From: Bacteroidales bacterium
GTDB taxonomy: Bacteria > Bacteroidota > Bacteroidia > Bacteroidales > Muribaculaceae
Length of the DNA stretch: 18,199 nt
Direction: 5' to 3'
Assembly: GCA_004555955.1 (NCBI GenBank)
Contig: SFJG01000036.1
Coordinates: forward strand, 1 to 18,199
Below the pieces are notes generated by a model, which was not told the origin of the DNA, made no database searches, and saw only the letters and a program-made list of their open reading frames with translations. The number at the start of each line of letters is the position of its first letter. Positions within the stretch are counted from its first letter, which is position 1. A program made the position numbers and the translations under genes. This document shows, in pieces, positions 7,003 through 13,648 of this stretch.

Positions 7003-7188
7003 TTAGAGAGCAGTTTCTTTCTCGATAGCGATTTTGCCGCGATAGTAACCGCATTCGCCGCATACAGTGTGAGAGATGTGCCATGCGCCACAGTTCGGGC
7101 AAAGCGCCAAAGTAGGAGCTACAGCCTTGTCGTGAGTTCTTCTCTTGGCTGTTCTTGTCTTCGATTGTTTACGTTTAGGATGTGCCAT
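7003..7188 (-). CDS. rpmF: 50S ribosomal protein L32
   Basis: This 61-residue basic protein begins MAHPKRKQSKTRTAKRRTHD, the signature of bacterial L32. Four cysteines (C30, C33, C43, C46) form the CxxC...CxxC zinc ribbon, so it is the zinc-binding C+ paralogue type. Length is normal. It follows the DUF177 gene after 14 bases, a very common pairing in bacteria, and is followed by fabH. Confidence 0.97.
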   Translation of the reverse strand: MAHPKRKQSKTRTAKRRTHDKAVAPTLALCPNCGAWHISHTVCGECGYYRGKIAIEKETAL

Positions 7189-7202
7189 TTTGTTATGTTA
7201 TT

Positions 7203-7739
7203 TTATTTGTTATCCAATAAATCCCTCAATGCATCCCATCGGGGGTCGTTTTTTACAAATTCGTTGTCGTCGGCGTCGGCGTCGGCATCGAGCGAGCGGA
7301 GCCGTTTCTCCATGTCGCTGTTGCATTCGCCATCGGCGTGGACGTGTCTAATCGGAATGGTCAGCGCGATAGTGTCGTAGATGAAAGGCGCGAGGTCGAT
7401 TTCGCGTTGGTCCTTTGGGACGACGATAACATCGTCGGCATCGTCTGCGGCATTGTCGCCGATTCTGACGGTTAGTCGATAAGAGTCGTCGACGTGGTGG
7501 GTCATCTCGTCAAGACAACGGTCGCACGTAATTTGAATATCGCCTGTTACCGAGAAGTCGAGAGTGTAGCAGTTTTGGCTATTGTTGACATTAATAGCCA
7601 CGTTGACTAACCCTGAATGAATCTCGGAACTTTCCATTCTCGCGAAAAATTCAGTGTCGACAACGTAGTCAAACTCTTGATTTCCAAGGGGTAAGCCGGC
7701 TAATTGTAATTTATAATCAACTAACTTATCCACGTTCAT
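7203..7739 (-). CDS. yceD: DUF177/YceD family protein (23S rRNA accumulation protein family)
   Basis: This 178-residue protein belongs to the family that neighbours rpmF in most bacteria. E. coli YceD affects 23S rRNA levels, and the biochemical role is not well known. Visible hallmarks are the CDRC pair (C72, C75) in the central domain and the C-terminal DPRWDALRDL. An Asp-Ala repeat (about 151-158) is encoded by a short GTCGGC-type hexanucleotide repeat, which may vary in length. I take the ATG at 7739 (MNVDKLVDYK). The upstream TTG at 7769 is excluded because it lies inside the predicted promoter. First gene of the operon. Confidence 0.9.
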   Translation of the reverse strand: MNVDKLVDYKLQLAGLPLGNQEFDYVVDTEFFARMESSEIHSGLVNVAINVNNSQNCYTLDFSVTGDIQITCDRCLDEMTHHVDDSYRLTVRIGDNAADDADDVIVVPKDQREIDLAPFIYDTIALTIPIRHVHADGECNSDMEKRLRSLDADADADDNEFVKNDPRWDALRDLLDNK

Positions 7740-7754
7740 TCCGTTAAAACGGCA

Positions 7755-7785
7755 CAAAGTTACAAACAAATTTTCGATTTGTCAA
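7755..7785 (-). promoter_or_regulatory. Strong Bacteroidetes-type promoter of the yceD-rpmF-fabH-era-der operon
   Basis: Read on the reverse strand, TTG (7785-7783) in the context CTTGACAAAT is followed after exactly 20 bases by TAACTTTG (7762-7755), a full match to TAnnTTTG. Transcription would start near 7749, about 10 bases before the yceD ATG. The POT gene carries an almost identical promoter at 17784-17814. Confidence 0.75.
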
Positions 7786-7808
7786 GATTTTGGGGAAGAA
7801 AATGAGAA

Positions 7809-7895
7809 GCGCCGTCGGCGCGGTTATGGGGTTAGGAGGTTATTCGGCGCGGAGCGCGGTTAGACGGCAGCTGTGCGGCGTGTGATAGTTGATGG
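7809..7895. repeat. Short-hairpin element, copy A
   Basis: Hairpins with short arms are joined by GGTTA-type linkers: GCGCC-GTC-GGCGC (7809-7821), then GGTTATGGGG, then GGCGC-GGA-GCGC around 7847-7858, then GGTTAGACG, then GCAGC-TGT-GCGGC with one mismatch (7867-7879). It ends in GTGTGATAGTTGATGGG. The same ordering and a similar end module (GTGGnATAGCCGGnTGGG) occur at 8129-8240 and 17832-17884. Non-coding. Confidence 0.7.
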
Positions 7896-7928
7896 GACGT
7901 CGGTGGTATTTGCTTGATTGTCAAGAGA

Positions 7929-8117
7929 GGGTCGCGGCTTGCTGCGACCGAGTAGGCGTTGGTTTTCCGCTTGCAAAGTCTCCGACTTAGCGTTTTACAA
8001 TGAGCAAAATCTATGCAATTTAGCTCATTGCGTTGATTATCAGGCGTCTCCCCACCTAGCCGCAAGCGGCAAGGTGGGGTTAACCAAGTGCAGCAAGCTC
8101 TTCGAGCTAGCATCTTG
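7929..8117. repeat. Dispersed intergenic hairpin element, copy 2 (fuller copy)
   Basis: This is the partner of 2928-3088, in the same orientation. In order: GGTCGC/GCGACC hairpin (7930-7949), AAGTC-TCC-GACTT (7976-7988), CAATGAGC/GCTCATTG (7998-8030), CCCCACCT/AGGTGGGG (8050-8057 and 8071-8078) enclosing GCCG/CGGC, and AGCTC-TTC-GAGCT (8096-8108). The 31 bases missing from copy 1 lie between GCAAGC at 8062-8067 and GCAAGC at 8093-8098. It separates the flippase 3' end from the yceD promoter. Confidence 0.8.
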
Positions 8118-8128
8118 GCGATTTCATA

Positions 8129-8240
8129 GCGCCTTCGGCGCGGAGCGCGGTTAGACGGTTATGCGGCATCTTCGATGCGGTTAGACGGCGCTGACGCGCG
8201 GTTATTCGGCAGCTGCGCTGCGTGGAATAGCCGGCTGGGG
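8129..8240. repeat. Short-hairpin element, copy B (tandem array)
   Basis: Hairpins GCGCC-TTC-GGCGC (8129-8141), GCATC-TTC-GATGC (8166-8178), GCGC-TGAC-GCGC (8188-8199) and GCAGC-TGC-GCTGC (8209-8221) are linked by GGTTAGACG or GGTTATTCG. The last three begin 22 and 21 bases apart, giving a tandem period of about 21-22. The last unit is enclosed by CGGTTATTC/GAATAGCCG (8199-8207 and 8225-8233), making a 35-base cruciform-capable hairpin. It lies immediately downstream of the flippase stop codon and may also affect 3' ends of that transcript. Confidence 0.75.
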
Positions 8241-8251
8241 TTGGTGTTTGG

Positions 8252-9691
8252 TTATTTTCGTTTGAGGAGGTATGCGATGGCGTCTTTTTGGACTGTTGAG
8301 CCGAGGAGACGGTTGGCGAGGATGTATGGTGCGGCGAATGCGATGAGTTGCATGGGAAGTATTAGCCACGGGGAAATGTTGAGGCTGTTGAGTGCGTAAG
8401 CCGCCACAGCGAGGATGATGGAAATAGCAGCATAAGGGGTTGCGTCGCCGACGATGTGGCGAGCGTGGTAGGCGGTTTGACGGGCAACGTAGACGATTGC
8501 GAAGAAGTAGAATATGACAGCCGCGGCAAATTGCCCCCAGACGATTGCTTCGATGCCGAATGGGATTGTAACGACGATGGCGAGTATCATTATGGAGTCT
8601 TTGACGATTTCGTAGACTACGAGAGCACGACTTCGACCGAGAGCGAGCAGGTAGTGGTTGTAGAGCGAAGTAAGGATTACGAAAATACCGCGAGCGGCGA
8701 GGATTTGGAACAGCAGGATTGCGTCGTCCCATTTCGTGCCGAATAGGATGTGGAACACCGGTTCGGCAACGGCGATTAGCAGCAGCATTGCCGGGATAGA
8801 CAGGTAGGCGGCAAAGCGGTTCATCTTACGGGCAGCGCGCAACCAACGTTCGGCATCGTTCTGTAGGTTGCTGAGGATTGGGAGAAAGGTGTTGGTGAGG
8901 ATTTGAGTTAGCGAGGTGACTCCCATTTTGCTCCATTTGTCGGCTTGGGTGTAGCATCCGAGGGTTGCGAGGTTGCAAAATCTGCCGATGATAAAAGAGT
9001 ATATGTTTAGCGAGAGAGTGTTGAGAAAGGAACTTGTCATAACGCCGGTACCCACTTTGACGACCGAGCGAAGAGAGTCGCGGCTGAAACGTTCGCGCGG
9101 AAGCCAACCGGTTGTCAGCCAAAGGAAAGCAGAGCGAACAGCGGCGAGTGAGATGGTTTGCCAGACGATAGCCCAAGCGCCGAATCCACGAATGGCGAGG
9201 ATTATTCCGACGGCGCCCGAGATAGTCAGTCCGATGCTGTTGGAGGCGACGATTTTGCCGACCGTCATTTGCTTCATCAGTCGGTTAGTCTGGACGATAG
9301 CCGAAGCGTTGACGATGAACGAAAGGAACATCACACGCGAGAGAGCGGTTAGTCGCGGGTCGCCGAAGAAGTCGGCAATGAGAGGCGCGGCAAACCAGAG
9401 GATTATGTAAATGCCCACGCTGATTCCCATGTTGAAGTAAAGGACAGTGCAGTAGTCGGAGTCGGTGGGCGATTTTTTTTGGATGAGAGCGGAAGAGAAG
9501 CCGCTGTCGACGAAAAGTTGAGCAAAAGCCTGAAAAACAAGCATCACTCCGACGAGCCCGAAATCTTCCTTAGATAGAAGATTGGCGAGGACGACGCCTG
9601 TAACGGCGTACAACACCTGAGTGGCAACGCGGTCGACGGCGTTCCACTTCAGGGTTTGTGCGGTTTTACGTTTCAGGTCAGGCTCAGCCAT
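8252..9691 (-). CDS. Polysaccharide/lipopolysaccharide flippase (MOP superfamily, WzxC-like)
   Basis: This 479-residue multispanning membrane protein begins MAEPDLKRKTAQTLKWNAVD, then alternating long hydrophobic stretches consistent with 12 or more transmembrane helices. N-terminal segments such as LANLLSKEDFGLVGVMLVF and FVDSGFSSALIQKK are typical of the polysaccharide transporter / WzxC branch, which moves lipid-linked oligosaccharides across the inner membrane. The exact substrate cannot be read from sequence. It starts 6 bases after the DUF2807 gene and is the last of five tightly spaced minus-strand genes. The glycosyltransferase at 15492 could act in the same surface-glycan pathway, but is not linked in an operon. 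Confidence 0.88.
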   Translation of the reverse strand: MAEPDLKRKTAQTLKWNAVDRVATQVLYAVTGVVLANLLSKEDFGLVGVMLVFQAFAQLFVDSGFSSALIQKKSPTDSDYCTVLYFNMGISVGIYIILWFAAPLIADFFGDPRLTALSRVMFLSFIVNASAIVQTNRLMKQMTVGKIVASNSIGLTISGAVGIILAIRGFGAWAIVWQTISLAAVRSAFLWLTTGWLPRERFSRDSLRSVVKVGTGVMTSSFLNTLSLNIYSFIIGRFCNLATLGCYTQADKWSKMGVTSLTQILTNTFLPILSNLQNDAERWLRAARKMNRFAAYLSIPAMLLLIAVAEPVFHILFGTKWDDAILLFQILAARGIFVILTSLYNHYLLALGRSRALVVYEIVKDSIMILAIVVTIPFGIEAIVWGQFAAAVIFYFFAIVYVARQTAYHARHIVGDATPYAAISIILAVAAYALNSLNISPWLILPMQLIAFAAPYILANRLLGSTVQKDAIAYLLKRK

Positions 9692-9697
9692 TTTGTG

Positions 9698-10453
9698 TTA
9701 GAAGTTGACAGGCGTACGCTCGTTGTTCCCGGAATTGTCGTCTGGCTCTTCTGTGACAACTGTTTCGGCAATAGGAATAAGTTTGACTTTCACCAATTTG
9801 CCTTTAGTGATGATGGGGTTGCCCTTGTAAGCAAGTTTGCCCGAGCCCACACCCGAAATATTGAGAGTTTGTACGGCGTGGCAAGAAACCGAGCCGGTTC
9901 CGGTGACGTTGCAGCGAACACCTTTAGCCACGAGTTCGTCGGCTAAAATAGTTCCGGCGCCGATGTTTTTGATGTTTAAGCTTGAGCAGGAGCCGGAAGC
10001 CGAGATGCTGCCTTTACCGGTGATGATTCTGAGGTCGACAGTAGTAGCCTCGATGCCGTTGAGGGAGATGCTTCCGTTACCTTGAAGTTCGGCGGTAAAT
10101 TTAGCGGTAGGCTTAACGTCGGCGACAGTAATTTTGCCGTTTTTGTTGTTTTCGACGCGAGAGATGAACGACGAATAGACGTAAACAGTCGGCATTTTGA
10201 TGCCGACGGCATCCGACGAGACTTCAATTTTGAGTCGACCTTTGTTGCAGTCAGTAAGGATGAAATGGGCGTATTCGTTAGGAATGTTGAAGACGACCAA
10301 ACCGAGCGAGTCGGGGTTTGCAGAGTAGACAACGTCGATGTCGTCGTTTACAACGAGTTCGCTGAATTCGCCGACGGGAATGCGGAAAGTTTCGGCATTA
10401 GCTGCGAAAGCCAGCATGATAATTGAAGAAATCAAAAAACGTAAATTTCTCAT
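9698..10453 (-). CDS. Exported DUF2807 (head-GIN domain) protein
   Basis: This 251-residue protein has an N-terminal signal peptide, MRNLRFLISSIIMLAFAANA, with likely cleavage after ANA (residue 20). The mature part is rich in short alternating Gly/Ser/Asn beta-strand repeats (for example ELQGNGSISLNGIE, ITGKGSISASGSC, NVTGTGSVSCHAV, ISGVGSGKL). This pattern marks the head-GIN / DUF2807 domain, a predicted right-handed beta-helix-like fold of unknown function that is common in Bacteroidetes exported proteins. I choose the ATG at 10453; the frame extends upstream to 10504, but that would place residues before the signal peptide and overlap dusB. It starts 10 bases after dusB. No cell-surface anchor motif was recognised. 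Confidence 0.8.
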   Translation of the reverse strand: MRNLRFLISSIIMLAFAANAETFRIPVGEFSELVVNDDIDVVYSANPDSLGLVVFNIPNEYAHFILTDCNKGRLKIEVSSDAVGIKMPTVYVYSSFISRVENNKNGKITVADVKPTAKFTAELQGNGSISLNGIEATTVDLRIITGKGSISASGSCSSLNIKNIGAGTILADELVAKGVRCNVTGTGSVSCHAVQTLNISGVGSGKLAYKGNPIITKGKLVKVKLIPIAETVVTEEPDDNSGNNERTPVNF

Positions 10454-10463
10454 AATTAAAAAG

Positions 10464-11450
10464 TTATAGTTGTAAATAATCATTTTCGATACGTTCGAGC
10501 ACATTGTTGAGCTCGTCGTAGGTTTTTGCCGTAAGCATAGCGATTCGGGTGTCGCGGAAATTCGGGATGCCTTTGAACAGAGGCGAAGCTGCGAGGTGAC
10601 GTCGGATGTGGAGAATTCCGCGATATTCGTCGATGCGGTCGATGCTTTCGGTGATTTGTCGGCGCAGGAGCGCCATTTTTTCGGTAGCAGGGATATCGTC
10701 GATGCGCCGTCCTGTTGCGATGAAATGCTTCATTTCGCGGAAAATCCAAGGCGCACCGATAGAAGCGCGACCGACCATAACACCGTCGACGCCGTAGCGG
10801 TCGAAGCATTCAGCGAGGCGTTCCGGGGTTGTGACGTCGCCGTTTCCGATGATAGGGATAGACATTCTCGGATTGGCTTTAACCTTTGCGATGAGCGACC
10901 AGTCAGCCTCACCGGAGTACAATTGCGAGCGCGTTCTGCCGTGGATAGTGAGCGCTTTGATTCCGCAGTCTTGGAGGCGTTCGGCGAGGTCGACGATAAT
11001 TTTGTTTTCGCAGTCCCATCCGAGTCTTGTTTTGACCGTCACGGGAAGATTTACGGCGGCGACAACGGCACGAGTGATGGCGAGGAGGAGGTCGACGTTG
11101 CGGAGCATGCCTGCGCCTGCCCCTTTCGAAGCAACCTTCTTGACCGGGCATCCGAAATTGATGTCGATGACGTCCGGTTTAGCCTGTTCGGCGATTTCGG
11201 CGGCGCGGACCATCGAGTCGATATCCTTGCCGTATATTTGAATAGCAACGGGACGTTCCGCGGGGTTCGTATGAAGTTTACGGACGGTGCTGTTGATGTT
11301 ACGTACGAGAGCGTCAGCCGAGACAAACTCCGTGTAGACCATGTCGGCGCCTTGTTCTTTGCAAATAAGTCGGAACGAAGCGTCGGTCACGTCTTCCATA
11401 GGAGCCAGCAGAACGGGGCGTTCGCCCAAGTCAATATCGCCGATTTTCAT
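10464..11450 (-). CDS. dusB: tRNA-dihydrouridine synthase DusB
   Basis: This 328-residue flavoenzyme reduces uridine to dihydrouridine in the tRNA D-loop. The N-terminal TIM barrel shows the FMN-site LLAPMEDVTDASFR (14-27), the catalytic Cys C101 in DINFGCPVKKV, KTRLGWD for substrate/FMN contacts, LTIHGRTRSQLYSG, and the phosphate-binding GNGDVTTPE and DGVMVGRASIGAPW. These features match the DusB/NifR3 branch. Length is normal. The ATG at 11450 gives MKIGDIDLG. It is 11 bases after copA and 10 bases before the DUF2807 gene, within one probable operon. A 338-codon open frame on the opposite strand is a shadow. Confidence 0.95.
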   Translation of the reverse strand: MKIGDIDLGERPVLLAPMEDVTDASFRLICKEQGADMVYTEFVSADALVRNINSTVRKLHTNPAERPVAIQIYGKDIDSMVRAAEIAEQAKPDVIDINFGCPVKKVASKGAGAGMLRNVDLLLAITRAVVAAVNLPVTVKTRLGWDCENKIIVDLAERLQDCGIKALTIHGRTRSQLYSGEADWSLIAKVKANPRMSIPIIGNGDVTTPERLAECFDRYGVDGVMVGRASIGAPWIFREMKHFIATGRRIDDIPATEKMALLRRQITESIDRIDEYRGILHIRRHLAASPLFKGIPNFRDTRIAMLTAKTYDELNNVLERIENDYLQL

Positions 11451-11461
11451 AGCCTCGAGAA

Positions 11462-13630
11462 TTATTTGGTTATCGTTTTGAGTCGGAGGCTGTTAGCCAC
11501 GACAGTTATCGAACTCAGCGCCATAGCGGCACTTGCCCAAGCCGGGTCGAGCAATATTTGCAGCGCGGGGAAAAGAATACCGGCAGCCACGGGAATTCCG
11601 ATTATGTTGTAGATGAAAGCCCAGAACAAGTTTTGTCGGACAATGCGCATCGTGCGACGCGAGAGTTGGATGGCCTGCGGAAGGGTTCGCAGGTCGGAAG
11701 AAGTGAGCGTCATCATTGCCGTTTCGATGGCGATGTCGGTGCCGCTGCCCATAGCCACGCTGACGTCGGCACGCGCGAGAGCTTGCGAGTCGTTAATGCC
11801 GTCGCCGACCATGGCGACAGTACGACCTTCCGCTTGCTTCGACTTGATGTAACGGTCTTTGTCGTCGGGTAGCATGTTGGCGTAGTATTCCGTAAAACTT
11901 GCGTCGGCGGCGACAGTTTCAGCCGATTCGCGGTTGTCGCCGGTAAGCATCACGACGCGTATTCCCATGCGTCGGAGTTGGTCGATGGCAGCGATGGCGG
12001 TATCTTTAATCTTGTCGGCGAAAGTAATTGAAGCAAGGAGAGTGCCTGTTTTGCCGAAATATACGGTAGTGCCGGCGACGAAGTTTCGACGGTCGACGGT
12101 AACACCCATTTCGTTGGCAAACGGTTCGCTACCTGCCCAGTAGCGCGTGCCGGCGCAGTCGGCAACGACCCCCTTTCCGTAGACGACAGAGAAAGCCGAG
12201 ATTGGTGTTTCGTCGATTTCCTGCATTTCGAGGTGTCGGCATATAGTTGCGGCGAGCGGGTGCTCCGAGCGCCGTTCCATGGCGAGCAGGACGCCCATAG
12301 CGTCGTCGGTTGTGTCGGGGTTTCGACGCATGGAAATAATCGTCGGACGTCCTTCCGTGATAGTACCTGTTTTGTCGAACACGACCAACGAGACCTTTCC
12401 GATTTTTTCGAGAGCGGAAGCGTCTTTAATGAGGATGTGGTTTTCGGCGGCTTTGCCGATGCCGACAGTTATAGCCGTAGGCGTAGCGAGCCCGAGGGCA
12501 CAAGGGCAAGCGATGACGAGCACCGATACGGCGCAAATGATAGCGTTAGGGAGCAACGATGAGCCACCGACGGCGAGCCATATAGCGAATGTAGCCAAAG
12601 CGATGCATACGACCACTGCGGCAAAGTATTTGCTTACAGTGTCGGCGATTTTTTGGACCGGCGCTTTACTGCCTTGCGCTTCGCGGACTGTGTCGACAAT
12701 CTGCGAGAGAAGCGTAGCGTTTATGGGTTTGTCGACGGCAACAATCATACTACCGGATCCGTTAATAGTGCCGGCGTATACGTAGTCGCCGGTTTGCTTA
12801 GGTTGCGACAAAGATTCGCCGGTTAGCATAGATTCGTCGACGTAAGATTCGCCGTTAATTATAACACCGTCGACGGGGATTTTGTTGCCCGGACGGATAC
12901 GGATGTGGTTGCCGACGACGATTTGCGCGATGGGCGTGTCCGATTCGTGTCCGTCGGGGTGAATGACGGTAGCCACCGGCGGTTGTAGGTTCATGAGGTC
13001 GCGAATCGCCGATGAAGTGCTCGCTTTAGCGCGCGCCTCGAGGAAGTTGCCTGTAACGACGAAAGCAATAATCATGACAGCCGAGTCGAAGTAAACGTTA
13101 GTTGCGCCGAAGAAATCGGGGCATATCAAAATCACGGTGCTGAAAGCCCAGGCAGTAGCCGTAGAGAGCGCGACGAGCGAGTCCATACCGGCAGTTCGTT
13201 TGCGGAGCATAGCGAAAGCGCGGCGGAAGAAGTCGCCCCCGGCAACGACAAGCGCGCAAGCGGCGAGCAGGGCGCAGATGAGTTTGCCGAAGAGCGAATC
13301 GCCTGCGGGAGTCATCGAGATAGCCATAACGGGGATAGCCAACGCCCAAGCGGCGATGAGTTGACGTCGGCGACGTCGATAAGAGTTGACTTCCGACTGT
13401 TGCTCGTCGACGGAATTGTCGGCGATAACGATGTCGTACCCGGCGGCTTGAATGGCTTTTTGGACCTCGAGCAGGTCAGTAATATTAGGGTCGAAATCGA
13501 GAGTTAAAGTGTTGGCGGCAAAGTTGACCGATGCATGCGCCACGCCCTCCACTTCGAGTGCGGCACGCTCAACGTTGGCTGCGCAGACCACGCAACTCAT
13601 TTCGAGAACCGATACAGTTACTTTTGCCAT
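11462..13630 (-). CDS. copA: Copper-exporting P1B-type ATPase
   Basis: This 722-residue pump has a single N-terminal heavy-metal-associated domain with the Cys pair C13/C16 (MSCVVCAANVE), shorter than the two-domain form. A basic stretch RRRRRQ follows, then the membrane domain. Core motifs in order are TGES (about 270), the membrane metal site CPC (about 375-377), DKTGT with phosphorylated D419, SEHP (about 455-458) and GDGIND (about 608-613). Late membrane residues YN (FIYNIIG) and M-x-x-S-S (MALSS) complete the set seen in Cu(+) pumps of the CopA class. Zn/Cd pumps differ at these sites, so Cu(I) export is well supported. It starts 18 bases after ctpA. No copper-responsive regulator gene or obvious operator is adjacent, so control may be at the operon level. 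Confidence 0.95.
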   Translation of the reverse strand: MAKVTVSVLEMSCVVCAANVERAALEVEGVAHASVNFAANTLTLDFDPNITDLLEVQKAIQAAGYDIVIADNSVDEQQSEVNSYRRRRRQLIAAWALAIPVMAISMTPAGDSLFGKLICALLAACALVVAGGDFFRRAFAMLRKRTAGMDSLVALSTATAWAFSTVILICPDFFGATNVYFDSAVMIIAFVVTGNFLEARAKASTSSAIRDLMNLQPPVATVIHPDGHESDTPIAQIVVGNHIRIRPGNKIPVDGVIINGESYVDESMLTGESLSQPKQTGDYVYAGTINGSGSMIVAVDKPINATLLSQIVDTVREAQGSKAPVQKIADTVSKYFAAVVVCIALATFAIWLAVGGSSLLPNAIICAVSVLVIACPCALGLATPTAITVGIGKAAENHILIKDASALEKIGKVSLVVFDKTGTITEGRPTIISMRRNPDTTDDAMGVLLAMERRSEHPLAATICRHLEMQEIDETPISAFSVVYGKGVVADCAGTRYWAGSEPFANEMGVTVDRRNFVAGTTVYFGKTGTLLASITFADKIKDTAIAAIDQLRRMGIRVVMLTGDNRESAETVAADASFTEYYANMLPDDKDRYIKSKQAEGRTVAMVGDGINDSQALARADVSVAMGSGTDIAIETAMMTLTSSDLRTLPQAIQLSRRTMRIVRQNLFWAFIYNIIGIPVAAGILFPALQILLDPAWASAAMALSSITVVANSLRLKTITK

Positions 13631-13648
13631 ATAAATTGTGTTAGAAAG

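Noticed and set aside
5721..7769. Longer versions of era, fabH and yceD beginning at TTG codons (5741, 6848, 7769)
   Set aside because: The internal ATG starts fit the families; the yceD TTG lies inside the promoter.
7832..8154. Open frames across the second repeat block on both strands
   Set aside because: They consist of the dispersed element and are not preserved as frames in its other copy at 2928-3088.
8129..8240. Array with a 21-22 bp period considered as a CRISPR
   Set aside because: The period is too short, the variable parts are self-complementary hairpin arms rather than spacers, and no cas gene is present.
10596..11612. 338-codon open frame on the + strand opposite dusB (and similar long ones opposite der, fabH and POT)
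   Set aside because: The opposite strands encode clear conserved enzymes; the long antisense frames follow from rare use of TTA, CTA and TCA codons.
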